A stretch of DNA of 64,000 nucleotides, taken from contig NZ_JAMYWY010000001.1 in assembly GCF_024159265.1 (NCBI RefSeq), forward strand, positions 1,054,001-1,118,000, read 5' to 3'. The translations under genes and the position numbers were made by a program. This DNA comes from Paenibacillus sp. 1781tsa1 (lineage in GTDB: Bacteria; Bacillota; Bacilli; Paenibacillales; Paenibacillaceae). Numbering within the stretch: the stretch's first letter is position 1; the number at the start of each line of letters is the position of its first letter. Positions 18,676-27,890 of this stretch are shown piece by piece. The notes under the pieces were generated by a model that did not search any database, was not told where the DNA came from, and was given only the letters and a program-made list of their open reading frames with translations.

Positions 18676-19242
18676 GTGGCAAAACCCGATAATAAAGGTA
18701 CTTATAACTTTCAGGATTGGTTAACTTGGGAGGGGGCATGGGAATTAATTAACGGCAAAGCTTTTAATATGTCTCCAGCACCCACTTCATTGCACCAGTT
18801 TATTGTGGGTGAGCTGCACTTCTCTTTGCGGACTTTTTTTCAGAATCGGAAATGTTTTGTGTTTGTTGCCCCTTTTGATGTGTATTTTAGCGAAAATGAA
18901 CAATATGACCTGCCAGATCAAGTTGTACAGCCTGATTTATCGGTGGTTTGCTCCAAAGACCAGATATCTAAAAATGGCTGTCACGGTGCACCTTCATTAA
19001 TTATCGAGGTGTTATCGCCCTCGACTGCGTTAAAGGATTTTAACGAAAAATTTAACTTGTATCAGAAATATGGTGTGAATGAATACTGGATTGTTGACCC
19101 CGGCAATCAAACCGTCCATGTGTACACGCTGGAGGATGGCAGTTACCAGACCCGTCATCTGTATACAGAGCAGGAAACAATTCAATCAGTTATATATCCC
19201 GAACTGGTAATCCCGATGGATTCGCTTTTCAAGTTCAGGTAG
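18676..19242 (+). CDS. Uma2 family (DUF820) putative endonuclease
   Basis: A 188-residue protein of the Uma2/DUF820 group, which has a PD-(D/E)xK nuclease-like fold and is common in cyanobacteria and Bacillales. Visible marks are WELINGKAFNMSPAPTSLHQ, then VQPDLSVV (catalytic-type Asp), LIIEVLSPSTALKDFNEKFNLYQKYGVNEYWIVDP (Glu-Val-Leu-Ser-Pro-Ser). The biological role of these proteins is not established. The start is GTG 18676 after GAGGAGGTTGG. A TATAAT -10 element lies at 18629. It is followed by a gene-free 672-bp stretch holding 195-bp element copy B. Confidence 0.85.
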   Translation: MAKPDNKGTYNFQDWLTWEGAWELINGKAFNMSPAPTSLHQFIVGELHFSLRTFFQNRKCFVFVAPFDVYFSENEQYDLPDQVVQPDLSVVCSKDQISKNGCHGAPSLIIEVLSPSTALKDFNEKFNLYQKYGVNEYWIVDPGNQTVHVYTLEDGSYQTRHLYTEQETIQSVIYPELVIPMDSLFKFR

Positions 19243-19300
19243 TGCGAAGCGTCAACCTGTCTGTTACAGAAGAAGTAATAAGGCGGTTGTTTTCTAATTT

Positions 19301-19495
19301 CTAACGAACTGCATACGTCTTATATGGGCAATATTGATGTGGTGGAAAATGTAACGAATCTCAGCGACGCTATTTCATTCGAAATAGGCGATAAACAACG
19401 TTTTTACACCTAATACGCGAATATAACGTTTCTCAGGTTCGTTACATTTTCAGATGAGCTGAAATGCACCGAATAGCGTCACTTCAGTTCGTTAG
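19301..19495. repeat. 195-bp four-box intergenic element, copy B
   Basis: Same length and layout as copies A and C: boxes begin at 19301 (CTAACGAAC), 19351 (GTAACGAATC), and inverted boxes end at 19445 and 19495 (TTCGTTAG). The second and third boxes have G in place of the first C, on both arms, so the inner pair still matches each other. It starts 58 bp after the Uma2 gene stop. The sequence between boxes differs from the other copies. Confidence 0.85.
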
Positions 19496-19554
19496 CTGTA
19501 GAATACGGCATCAAGATTTTATATAAGAACACCAAAAATGAAGAACCAATGCAT

Positions 19555-19592
19555 AAGGGACGAAAGCGGATGATCTCCGATTCGTCCTTTTT
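19555..19592 (+). terminator. Intrinsic terminator
   Basis: Arms AAGGGACGAA and TTCGTCCTTTTT, 60 bp after element copy B and 313 bp after the Uma2 stop. The remainder of the gap to 19914 shows nothing I can name, apart from the AAAGGAGG site that serves the next gene. Confidence 0.75.
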
Positions 19593-19914
19593 ACGTTGCT
19601 CTTTTCAGACAAGTCTTATATAAAAAATGACACGCCTAGCTATTTTCCACGTATTACCGGATAACATTTCTTCTCCACAATCTGCTGTCTCGTAAAACTC
19701 ACTTTTAATGGATTGACCACCAAATTTCCTGCCAAGTTCTACGTTGTCCCTGAAAATATGAAATGGGATAAGCCCAAACCACGTATATTATTGAGTGTCC
19801 AAATATCCAATGTTATCCACCTGAGAGCGTTAACATCATGTACAATAAGAATAAGTTGAACAGGAAAATAACGACATAAAGCTTCAATATATAACATGAA
19901 AGGAGGTCGGATGA

Positions 19915-20652
19915 TTGAACATGATCAAGTACATAAAATTGCTGGGATTGATCCTCGGTATTGTGGCTGTGGATGTTCTGGCATTCTCACCCGGCTTTAT
20001 TGGGCTGAATTTCGGGGAGGGTGCATTCACAACTGCGCTATCCGTTACCCTGTTGTTCGGTAGTGCAATGGCACTTTTATATGGGAGTTACACCTTGCTG
20101 TTCAGACAGCCGATAGTCCTGCCCGTAAAGCATATCGAAACGCATGAAGATTACGTGGAAGCTTTATCTTTTTATAGACGCATCAAAGTCCTTGAAGAAG
20201 ATATTACGCTAGGGCTGTCCCAACTTAGCCGGATGAAAAAGAAGAAAGAAACACTCCTGAATGTGCTTCATCAGCGGTTTGATCCCGGAGAACTGAGCTA
20301 CAAAAAATTCGCATCGGTGACGCTGGAAGTGGAGAAGTTGTTATACCTGAACATTCGCAGTGTGCTGAACCGGTTGAATGTATTCGATGAAGCTGACTAT
20401 GCCAACATGATGAAATCCAAATCCTCAACCCTACCCCAGAAACTTTTTCAGGAAAAAACCAAGGTATACAACGATTATCTGTCTTATGTGAAGAATGCAT
20501 TACACACCAATGAGGAAATTTTGCTCAAGCTGGATCAGTTGTTACTGGAGATTTCACGCCTCGACAGCTTTGAAGCCGGAGATATTGAACAGATGCCTTG
20601 TATGCAGGAGATTGATCAGTTAATCAAGCACACCAAATTATACAGACAGTGA
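19915..20652 (+). CDS. Membrane-anchored coiled-coil protein, first gene of the VWA/TelA operon
   Basis: A 245-residue protein with two N-terminal membrane segments (about 5-27 and 37-62), then a cytoplasmic helical, coiled-coil-rich part (75-245: EALSFYRRIKVLEEDITLGLSQLSRMKKKKETLL and later heptads). I do not recognise the family. It starts at TTG 19915, 8 nt after AAAGGAGG. It is followed 12 bp later by the VWA protein and then TelA, so it is most likely an inner-membrane partner of those two. It resembles in plan the small helical membrane proteins found next to TelA genes. Confidence 0.65.
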   Translation: MNMIKYIKLLGLILGIVAVDVLAFSPGFIGLNFGEGAFTTALSVTLLFGSAMALLYGSYTLLFRQPIVLPVKHIETHEDYVEALSFYRRIKVLEEDITLGLSQLSRMKKKKETLLNVLHQRFDPGELSYKKFASVTLEVEKLLYLNIRSVLNRLNVFDEADYANMMKSKSSTLPQKLFQEKTKVYNDYLSYVKNALHTNEEILLKLDQLLLEISRLDSFEAGDIEQMPCMQEIDQLIKHTKLYRQ

Positions 20653-20664
20653 GGGGTTGCTCGT

Positions 20665-22353
20665 ATGGCCAAGAAGGGAAAGTTTTTTTTCATATCGATT
20701 GTGATGCTGGTACTCGTATTTGGTCTGGTCTATGCAGGGATTACACTGACGTCGAACTTTGGCAAGTCGACCACACAGGTGAGCACAGAGAATGCAGGTA
20801 AGGAGCTGGGCAAACTGTACGCGGACATTGCACCAGCGACGGCGGAGCCGGTCAAAGGACAGATTGATCTCGATCCGGTCGATGTGGCGGAGTCACTGCC
20901 GGATATCTCCAAATTCGCAATTGCCGTAGAGAATACAACGAATGATTACGTCGAAATCTTCTCTTCCACGGAGAAGTCGGGCAGCGGGGTAGACGGCTGG
21001 TTAACTGAGGTGGGCGAGGAGTTCAACAAAGCGAATATCAGCGTTGGTGGAAAACCGGTATCGGTCAAAATTCGCAACATTGCCTCCGGAACGGCTACCG
21101 ATTATATCAAGTCGGGCAAGTATATACCGGATGCATTCACACCTTCCAATGAACTGTGGGGCGAGATGGTTGAGGCCAGTGGGGTGAAGACAGAGATGGT
21201 CTCCAAGCGATTGGTTGGGAATGTTCCTGGTATTGTCATTTCTAAAGCCAAGTATGATGCACTGGTTGATACCTATGGCTCTGTTAATGTAAAAACCGTA
21301 ACCGAAGCGATTGCCAACAATGAACTCGCGATGGGATATACCGATCCATTTGCCAGCTCCACCGGACTGAACTTCCTGGTGACTGCACTGAATACGTATG
21401 ATAGTGCCAATCCGCTGGGCGAGAAGGCGATTGAGGGATTTGAGAAATTCCAGACGAATGTACCGTTTACGGCCTCGACAACCATTCAGATGCGGGAAGC
21501 TGCCAAGTCAGGCAGACTGGATGCCTTTGTACTCGAATACCAGACGTATGTGAATACCGCTGATCTGAAGAGTGGATACGTCTTTACACCTTTTGGCGTG
21601 AGACATGACAGTCCGCTGTATGCATTGGGACAATTGCCGCAGAACAAACAGGAGATTATCCAGAAGTTTGCGGAATTCGTTACTCAGGCGAAGTATCAAC
21701 AATCAGCGGAAGAGTTTGGTTTCAACGGGTTGCAGGATTACAAATCCGAACTGGCCACCGTGGATGGCGGCACGTTGTTGTCTGCACAGAAAGTATGGAA
21801 AGAGAAGAAGAATGGCAGTAAACCTATTGCTGCCGTGTTCGTGACAGACGTGTCCGGAAGTATGGACGGCGAACCGCTTAACCGACTGAAGGAGTCTTTG
21901 CGCAAAGGTCAGAAGTATCTGGGCACAGACAACAGTATTGGCTTGGTTTCTTACTCCAGCGGGGTAACCGTGAATCTGCCGATTGCCAAGTATGATACGA
22001 ACCAACAGTCCATGTTTGTCGGAACAGTGGATAGTCTGCAAGCTGGCGGAGGGACGGCGACCTTTGACGGGATCGTGGTAGCGATGAAGATGCTGGAAGA
22101 TTACATGGCTGCTAATCCAAACGTGAAGCCGCTGATCTTTGTCCTGAGTGATGGCGAGACCAATGAAGGTCACACTCTGAAGGATATTCGAGAACTGGTC
22201 GAGACGTACAAAGTGCCAATCTATACGATCGGATACAACGCGGACATCAAGGCTCTGGAGAGCATCTCCAGCATTAACGAAGCGGCAAGCATCAATGCCG
22301 ATACCGACGATGTCGTGTACAAGATCGGTAACCTGTTTAACGTACAGATGTAA
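20665..22353 (+). CDS. Solute-binding-protein/VWA domain fusion protein
   Basis: A membrane-anchored or exported protein of 562 residues. An N-terminal hydrophobic segment (about 7-28) is followed by a periplasmic-binding-like domain (about 80-370, including SGTATDYIKSGKYIPDAFTPSNELW and AMGYTDPFASSTGLNFL). A von Willebrand A domain follows (about 385-560). The metal site is intact: DVSGS at 395-399, GGTATF supplying the Thr, and LSDGETNEG. VWA domains of this kind bind a protein partner through Mg2+. A substrate-binding fold joined to a VWA domain suggests that ligand binding is passed to a partner. The gene sits between a coiled-coil membrane protein and TelA, 18 bp before the latter. The ligand is unknown. 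Confidence 0.85.
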   Translation: MAKKGKFFFISIVMLVLVFGLVYAGITLTSNFGKSTTQVSTENAGKELGKLYADIAPATAEPVKGQIDLDPVDVAESLPDISKFAIAVENTTNDYVEIFSSTEKSGSGVDGWLTEVGEEFNKANISVGGKPVSVKIRNIASGTATDYIKSGKYIPDAFTPSNELWGEMVEASGVKTEMVSKRLVGNVPGIVISKAKYDALVDTYGSVNVKTVTEAIANNELAMGYTDPFASSTGLNFLVTALNTYDSANPLGEKAIEGFEKFQTNVPFTASTTIQMREAAKSGRLDAFVLEYQTYVNTADLKSGYVFTPFGVRHDSPLYALGQLPQNKQEIIQKFAEFVTQAKYQQSAEEFGFNGLQDYKSELATVDGGTLLSAQKVWKEKKNGSKPIAAVFVTDVSGSMDGEPLNRLKESLRKGQKYLGTDNSIGLVSYSSGVTVNLPIAKYDTNQQSMFVGTVDSLQAGGGTATFDGIVVAMKMLEDYMAANPNVKPLIFVLSDGETNEGHTLKDIRELVETYKVPIYTIGYNADIKALESISSINEAASINADTDDVVYKIGNLFNVQM

Positions 22354-22371
22354 TCTAAAGGGGGAATATAG

Positions 22372-23511
22372 ATGTCATTTTCAATGGAAATACCGAGCCA
22401 GAAGGAAATTCAGAAGGTGATTGAAGAAGAGGTGAAACCCGTGCCCGCCGAGGTCGCGGAGCTTCAACAAGTGGCCAATGCCAACGTAGAGATGATTATG
22501 ACACTGGATCTCGAATCCCTGGAGAAACGCAAAGAGATTCTGCAATCCATTGATGGCTTTGGTATGAACACGATGAGATCCTCTTCTGAGAAAAACGCTT
22601 TGCTTCAAGTCTCCGTTGGACATCTGTCCAAGACGGGAGACGAGGGCGGTCAGGTTGCCAAAGGCTTGACTGAGCTGCATATGCAACTGAAGGATCTCGA
22701 CCCGAGTGTGGTCGACTTTGCCAAGACCGGCTTCCTCGGGAAATTGTTCAATCCGCTTCGCGCCTATTTCCTGAAATACCAGAAGGCTGACGCAGTCATT
22801 GCTGACATCGTAACCTCTTTGGATAAAGGCAGGTCCACACTCCGGAACGATAATACAACGCTGGAGATTGAGCAACAGAACCTGAGAGAACTCACCAAAC
22901 GATTACAAAAGGAAATTCAGCTTGGCGTACTCATGGATGAGTCCATCGATGCGCAGATTGAAGCCGCCAAGGTCCGCAATGAGGACCCTGAAAAAGTCCG
23001 GTTTATTACGGAAGAAGTGTTGTTCCCGCTCCGTCAGCGGGTCATGGACCTGCAACAGATGTTGGTTGTGAATCAGCAGGGCATCATGGCAATTGAAGTA
23101 GTCATCCGCAATAATAAGGAACTAATCCGAGGCGTGGACCGTGCGAAGAATGTAACGATCTCGGCATTGAAAATTGCCGTTACGGTAGCAAGTGCTTTGT
23201 ATAATCAGAAGATTGTATTGCAGAAAATTGAATTGCTGAACCAGACAACCAATGATCTGATTGCCGGAACATCCAAGATGCTCAAGGATCAGGGGATTGC
23301 CATCCAGAAGCAGGCATATGAAGCCAGCATTTCCGTGGATACGATGAAACAGGCATTCACCGATGTGCTGTCTGCACTCGACTCCATCAGTCTCTATAAG
23401 CAGGAAGCTCTGCCAAGAATGCGCGAGACGATTAACCAGTTCCGTGAACTTGCGGATACCGGAGAGCAGCAAATTCAACGGTTGGAGAAAGGGCAGAAGC
23501 TGGGGCTGTAA
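22372..23511 (+). CDS. TelA/YaaN family toxic-anion-resistance protein
   Basis: A cytosolic, almost entirely helical protein of 379 residues with the TelA family core (DPSVVDFAKTGFLGKLFNPLRAYFLKYQKADAVI near 113-146, and VRNEDPEKVRFITEEVLFPLRQRVMDLQQML near 205-235). TelA was named for tellurite resistance. Many relatives occur in Ter-type stress operons or with phage and envelope defence, and their biochemical role is unclear. It is the last gene of the operon. AAAGGGGGAA precedes its ATG, and a clean terminator follows. Confidence 0.9.
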   Translation: MSFSMEIPSQKEIQKVIEEEVKPVPAEVAELQQVANANVEMIMTLDLESLEKRKEILQSIDGFGMNTMRSSSEKNALLQVSVGHLSKTGDEGGQVAKGLTELHMQLKDLDPSVVDFAKTGFLGKLFNPLRAYFLKYQKADAVIADIVTSLDKGRSTLRNDNTTLEIEQQNLRELTKRLQKEIQLGVLMDESIDAQIEAAKVRNEDPEKVRFITEEVLFPLRQRVMDLQQMLVVNQQGIMAIEVVIRNNKELIRGVDRAKNVTISALKIAVTVASALYNQKIVLQKIELLNQTTNDLIAGTSKMLKDQGIAIQKQAYEASISVDTMKQAFTDVLSALDSISLYKQEALPRMRETINQFRELADTGEQQIQRLEKGQKLGL

Positions 23512-23545
23512 ATGAGCAGATTAAACTCAAGGACATAATCTGCCG

Positions 23546-23573
23546 GAAAAGACTCCCTCGGGAGTCTTTTTTA
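23546..23573 (+). terminator. Intrinsic terminator of the VWA/TelA operon
   Basis: AAAAGACTCCC-TC-GGGAGTCTTTTTT: a short perfect stem with a T6 run. Confidence 0.92.
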
Positions 23574-23788
23574 GATATAAGTTTTGCTTAATACATGGCA
23601 TTGCTCCCTGGTAATGAAAATTCGAGGAACAGAATCATTCCGATCTACCTCTTGCTGATGGGCAGCTGCTTAGTGCTTTAATCCAACCGTTGATGGAATC
23701 TCCATATACAATTATAGCCAATTGAATTAAAATTAAAGAGTCTTGTAGTCGGGGAGTTGGACTAACTATATACAGGAAATAGAGGGAT

Positions 23789-24556
23789 ATGATGAAGGGT
23801 CAGAAGGTTTTTGCCATACTGCTGGGGGCGTCTATTGTATTGAGCGGTTGTGGCGGGATTGAGATTACCATTAAGGAAGAAGGGAAGAGCCAAGAATTAC
23901 AGGAGACAACCAAACCAGTTGTACAGTCAGATGTAGTTCAAGGCGGAGAGCAGGTAGAGCTAGCGGTTGACTCGAAGAGTGAAGCTCAAACGGAAGTTAA
24001 CAAGGTTCAAGAAGATACGGCTCAGGGAATAGCAGTAGAGAAGCCTAAGGAAGAAGCAAGCTACGCTGTGGCTGAGACGTCAGCAGAACAAAGTATTGAT
24101 TATCTGAAGCCAACGTCTTCAGAAATAAATCTGCGCGTTGCACCTAGTATCAATGCAAGATCAGTAGGGATCCTATACCAAGACGATGAAGCTGTATATT
24201 TGCACCGCAAAAATTTTGACCCCTCGGACGGTCGCACCTGGTATCAGGTAAGTATTTCGGATGGAAGCATCGGATGGGTGAGCAGTAAAGTGGTGAAGCA
24301 ATCGGATGGCCGTTATTACGAAGGAAATGCGTATTCCACATCTAAAGCGCAGTTCGTGACCGTATCGGTGGCCCATGCCAATATGCGAGATATACCTTCG
24401 ATCAACGGATCTGCTGTTGCCGTTGTGGACAAAGGAGATCAATTGGAACACTGGGGCGGATCCGTTTATGATCCATCGGATGGTCGTACGTGGTACGAAG
24501 TATGGACAAGTAGTGGGAAGTACGGATGGATTAGTGGCAAAGTAATCACTTGGTAG
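23789..24556 (+). CDS. SH3-domain lipoprotein
   Basis: A surface lipoprotein of 255 residues. The signal peptide ends in the lipobox LSGC (Cys at about 23). An acidic, low-complexity linker (25-105) leads to two bacterial SH3 domains at about 110-172 and 188-255. Each has the pattern N-x-R-x-x-P-S-I-N-x-x-S-V and ends in SDGRTWY...GWxSxKV. Bacterial SH3 domains often bind peptidoglycan, so a wall-associated role is likely. Two SDGRTWY-type copies show an internal duplication. AGAGGGA precedes the start; the second Met (23792) is equally possible. Monocistronic, with a terminator at 24725. Confidence 0.85.
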   Translation: MMKGQKVFAILLGASIVLSGCGGIEITIKEEGKSQELQETTKPVVQSDVVQGGEQVELAVDSKSEAQTEVNKVQEDTAQGIAVEKPKEEASYAVAETSAEQSIDYLKPTSSEINLRVAPSINARSVGILYQDDEAVYLHRKNFDPSDGRTWYQVSISDGSIGWVSSKVVKQSDGRYYEGNAYSTSKAQFVTVSVAHANMRDIPSINGSAVAVVDKGDQLEHWGGSVYDPSDGRTWYEVWTSSGKYGWISGKVITW

Positions 24557-24724
24557 ACGGGAGACTAGGAGTTTTATATACCAACTTTACAAGAGATACA
24601 TATTAGCATTTTGCTACATTTAAACAGTCTTAATGAACCAGAGCCTGAGGAGCACCAGTTTCTCTGCTGAATTGACTCAATAGGATATGAGAAATACGTA
24701 GATGGAAGACACATCCGCGAACTT

Positions 24725-24767
24725 ACGGTTGAATGCAGGGTAACCTGCCGATTCAACCGTTCTTTTT
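24725..24767. terminator. Terminator between the SH3 lipoprotein and TetR genes
   Basis: ACGGTTGAAT pairs with ATTCAACCGT (nested GCAGG/CCTGC) and is followed by TCTTTTTATTTT on the plus strand. Confidence 0.82.
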
Positions 24768-24805
24768 ATTTTAACAATATGGATCAACGACTAAGAAGGA
24801 GACTT

Positions 24806-25405
24806 CTATACAGAGGAACGCTTTAAAGTGTTGTCAGGCTTGTAATGAATGATCTTGAACAACTCCTCGGCCATGTAATCGGGGCTGTGCTTGAAATCCT
24901 GTCTGATCCACTCCATAATCATGCCAAATATCGCATGAGATTGGTAACTTGCCAACAGTTCCGGGTTAATGTGCTGTGGGAAGATGTGGTTCAGATCCTG
25001 TAAGGAAAGATCCCGAAGAACATCACAGATCATGCGCTGAAAGTTGGAGGAAGCTTCAGATTTCACAACCAGTGTGTAGAATTGTGCATGCTGATGCACA
25101 TGTTCAAATATGGTGATTGCCGAAGATGGCATAAGATTAACCTCGAACTCTTCCATATCCTGATAAGGTTTGCGAAAAGAAGTCACCAGATCCTGAATCA
25201 CATCATCGATGATTTCGTTGAACAGGTCTTCTTTGTACTGATAATGTCTGTAGAAAGTACCTCTATTCAGATCGGCGCGCTGGACAATATCCGTGATGTA
25301 AATTTCTTTAAAGGGATGTTTTTGCATCAGCTGGATGAGTGCATCCTTCAGTGCAGCTTTTGATTTCTTGATTCTTCGATCCATCGAATTCGGAGTTTCA
25401 GACAT
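24806..25405 (-). CDS. TetR family transcriptional regulator
   Basis: A repressor of 199 residues. The N-terminal HTH (about 12-58: KAALKDALIQLMQKHPFKEIYITDIVQRADLNRGTFYRHYQYKEDLF) is typical. The C-terminal ligand domain resembles the DhaS/TetR_C_7 kind. It is divergent from an SDR gene across 192 bp, with an imperfect 26-bp palindrome in between that is a likely operator. It probably represses itself and the SDR gene. The inducer is unknown. Confidence 0.92.
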   Translation of the reverse strand: MSETPNSMDRRIKKSKAALKDALIQLMQKHPFKEIYITDIVQRADLNRGTFYRHYQYKEDLFNEIIDDVIQDLVTSFRKPYQDMEEFEVNLMPSSAITIFEHVHQHAQFYTLVVKSEASSNFQRMICDVLRDLSLQDLNHIFPQHINPELLASYQSHAIFGMIMEWIRQDFKHSPDYMAEELFKIIHYKPDNTLKRSSV

Positions 25406-25536
25406 CTGTTTTCCTCCTCACTAGTTCACTTTATTAGTTAAAGTACATTCAGGCTTATTAGTGTTGTTTAACGTACAACTGGACAAGCTTTTACTGATTG
25501 AAGTGAAACGCTATGACTTATTATACTAAGGTTAAG

Positions 25537-25562
25537 AGTTAATGAACATTTGTTTGTTAACT
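25537..25562. promoter_or_regulatory. Imperfect palindrome, probable TetR operator
   Basis: AGTTAATGAACA and TGTTTGTTAACT match at 10 of 12 positions around a 2-nt centre, 36 bp before the SDR start. The position would block the SDR promoter. Confidence 0.5.
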
Positions 25563-25597
25563 TATTGTAGACGAATACACAAAGGAGGATACATGTA

Positions 25598-26356
25598 ATG
25601 AAACTTCAAGATAAAGTGGCAGTTGTTACAGGTGCTGGTTCAGGTATGGGGAAAGCGATTGCCACGTTGTACGCCCAGGAGGGTGCGAAAGTAGTCGTAT
25701 CGGATATTAACGAGGAATCCGCACAGGCGGTAGTTCATGATATTAAGGCACAGGGCGGGGAAGCGATTGTGGTTCTGGCCAATGTAGCCAAAGAAGAAGA
25801 TGTGCAGAATCTGATCGATACGACGGTGAGCACATACGGTACAGTAGATATTCTGATTAACAACGCGGGCATTATGGATGGTATGGAGCCTGCAGCGGAT
25901 ATAACAGATGAGAAGTGGGAGAGATTGTTCGCTGTGAACACAACCAGTGTGATGCGGACAACACGTAAAGTATTGCCGATCTTCCTGGAAAAACAAAAAG
26001 GCGTCATCGTGAACATTGCTTCGGCAGGTGGATTGCACGGCGGACGTGCAGGAGCAGCCTATACGGCTTCCAAACATGCGGTCGTGGGCTTCACTAAAAA
26101 TACAGGGTATATGTATGCTGAGCAAGGCATTCGTTGTAATGCTATCGCTCCAGGTGCCGTGGCAACCAACATCAGCGCATCCATGGCTGGTATTAGCCCA
26201 TACGGTGCAGGGCGGCAACAGCTGGGCATGGCAATCAACCCACGCATTGGGACGAGTGAAGAGATCGCCAAGGTGGCCTTGTTCCTTGGGTCGGACGAGT
26301 CCAGCTTCGTGAACGGAACCGTTGTTACAGCTGATGCAGGCTGGAGCTCTTATTAA
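25598..26356 (+). CDS. Short-chain dehydrogenase/reductase
   Basis: A classical SDR of 252 residues: cofactor motif TGAGSGMG (12-19), structural NNAG (about 88-91), catalytic Ser in NIASAGG (about 140), and YTASK (Tyr and Lys, about 155-159). Asp in VVSDIN at the end of beta-2 favours NAD(H). It resembles 3-oxoacyl-ACP reductase-like or glucose-dehydrogenase-like SDRs, but the substrate cannot be assigned. AAAGGAGG precedes the start. Control by the divergent TetR regulator is inferred. Confidence 0.92.
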   Translation: MKLQDKVAVVTGAGSGMGKAIATLYAQEGAKVVVSDINEESAQAVVHDIKAQGGEAIVVLANVAKEEDVQNLIDTTVSTYGTVDILINNAGIMDGMEPAADITDEKWERLFAVNTTSVMRTTRKVLPIFLEKQKGVIVNIASAGGLHGGRAGAAYTASKHAVVGFTKNTGYMYAEQGIRCNAIAPGAVATNISASMAGISPYGAGRQQLGMAINPRIGTSEEIAKVALFLGSDESSFVNGTVVTADAGWSSY

Positions 26357-26405
26357 TCCGTTCAAGCGCAGTCGAGCATGGAGTACCAAAATAGTGCGAA
26401 CAGTC

Positions 26406-26440
26406 AGGAGGCCGCATAATCATATGCGGCTTCTTTTTTG
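26406..26440 (+). terminator. Intrinsic terminator of the SDR gene
   Basis: GAGGCCGCATA-ATCA-TATGCGGCTTC followed by TTTTTTG. Confidence 0.9.
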
Positions 26441-26523
26441 TGCTACTCCGAAAACAGTGGACCACAGCGCCATATCCCGTATAGGACAAACGTTTGCATT
26501 ACTACACGGATGCTCGAAATGAA

Positions 26524-27558
26524 TCAATCTGAGGGTGGCTTTGGTTTGGAAAATAGTGAGGATTCACGCACGATCAGACGATGGGGAATAATGACCGGAT
26601 TATGAGGCTGTGGTTCCCCACTTAGAATTTTCAACAAGACCTGAACGGCTGTATATCCCAGCTGATAGGTTCCAATGTCTATAGAGCTTAATGGTGGTGA
26701 AGCCAGCTCCGATAAAGCAATATTGTTAAAACTGACCACGCTGATATCCTCAGGCACCAGATAATGAAGCTCGGCAAGAGCTCTCAGTACCCCAAAGGCC
26801 ACATTGTCATCAATGACCACGATTGCGGTGGGTCTGTTCGGCAAGGACATGAACAGCGACATCGCCCTGAATCCACTTTCCTGTAGAAATTCGCCTTCCA
26901 CAATCCAGTCACTATCGGCATCCAGCCCGGCTTGGGCAAGCGCCTTTTGGTAGCCTAACATGCGATCATGCGATAACGTAATGTCCGGGGGGCCGCTGAC
27001 AAATCCGATTCGCGCATGCCCTTGGGCGATCAGATGATGTGTCGCATCATAAGCAGTCTGCACATTATCGTTATCCACCATGGGGGCATTGGGATGAGCT
27101 TCACTGCGACCGATTAACACAAAAGGAAACTTTTCCGCTTCCAAAAATGAAATAATGGGATCGTCTCTTTTGGACCCAAGCAACAGAATGCCATCCACTC
27201 TGCGACCATGAACAAGACGGGAGATCGCGTGCAGTTCATTGTCTGATGAAGTTTCAGTGGTTAGCAGCAATTCATAATTCATACGGGTGGCATGTGTAAT
27301 AATACCCCGCAGCAATTCCCCGAAAAAGTAATTCTGAAACAACTCTTCAGCAGGACGCGGAAGCATAATGCCAAGGGTATGTGTCGTTTTGGAAACCAGG
27401 CTCTTCGCCATGATGTTCGGATGGTAGTTTAATTCTTTCATGATTTGCTTCACTTTGAGAGACGTCTTGGTGCTGATTCTGGGATGGTTGGAAATCACCC
27501 GTGACACTGTAGAAGGGGAAACACCCGCCAATCTGGCAATATCCTTGATCGTAATCAT
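26524..27558 (-). CDS. LacI family regulator, probable maltodextrin repressor
   Basis: A LacI/GalR repressor of 344 residues. The HTH and hinge (1-60) read MITIKDIARLAGVSPSTVSRVISNHPRISTKTSLKVKQIMKELNYHPN; a sugar-binding domain follows. The start at 27558 matches the family and has AGAAGGGA upstream; a longer frame adds a 23-residue leader with no homology. It is divergent from malE. The gap contains two identical GCAAACGTTTGT sites, which have the central CG palindrome typical of LacI operators. It is thus the likely repressor of malEFG and of itself, with a maltodextrin as inducer (inference). Confidence 0.92.
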   Translation of the reverse strand: MITIKDIARLAGVSPSTVSRVISNHPRISTKTSLKVKQIMKELNYHPNIMAKSLVSKTTHTLGIMLPRPAEELFQNYFFGELLRGIITHATRMNYELLLTTETSSDNELHAISRLVHGRRVDGILLLGSKRDDPIISFLEAEKFPFVLIGRSEAHPNAPMVDNDNVQTAYDATHHLIAQGHARIGFVSGPPDITLSHDRMLGYQKALAQAGLDADSDWIVEGEFLQESGFRAMSLFMSLPNRPTAIVVIDDNVAFGVLRALAELHYLVPEDISVVSFNNIALSELASPPLSSIDIGTYQLGYTAVQVLLKILSGEPQPHNPVIIPHRLIVRESSLFSKPKPPSD

Positions 27559-27753
27559 GTAAAAAATCCCTTCTGAACAATCGTATAAATATTCTCCTAT
27601 GGTAATCCAAAGGATACGATAAATCAATTGCTAACTGCCAAATATGAGATTCACAGGAAGTAAAATAAAGGAAGAAAGAGTCTGAACAAGGAAACAGGAA
27701 ATTCCTGTAGGTAAAAGAGGTAAATTGGTTAAAATTGAGCAAATATGGCTTGT

Positions 27754-27765
27754 GCAAACGTTTGT
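27754..27765. promoter_or_regulatory. LacI-type operator O1
   Basis: GCAAACGTTTGT, a near-perfect palindrome around the central CG. It overlaps the -35 element of the candidate malE promoter, so binding would block polymerase. Confidence 0.75.
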
Positions 27766-27791
27766 GCAAAGAAAGTGCAGTGTTGTATGAT
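27762..27791 (+). promoter_or_regulatory. Candidate malE promoter
   Basis: TTGTGC (27762-27767), an 18-nt spacer and TATGAT (27786-27791). A degenerate CcpA-like site (TGTAGCGCTTACA, 27803-27815, one base short of the usual spacing) follows, which could give catabolite repression; that part is weak. The rest of the 445-bp gap 27559-28003 holds O2 and the leader. Confidence 0.5.
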
Positions 27792-27890
27792 GTGATTGTT
27801 ATTGTAGCGCTTACATCTGTGGAATTACATACTTCTTGACTAGTTTCCCCCTGCATATTGAACGGAGGAGTCATCTTGTCTTCCATTTGA

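Noticed and set aside
27803..27815. CcpA (cre) site in the mal control region
   Set aside because: The right half fits, but the left half is one base too short; kept only as a weak remark.
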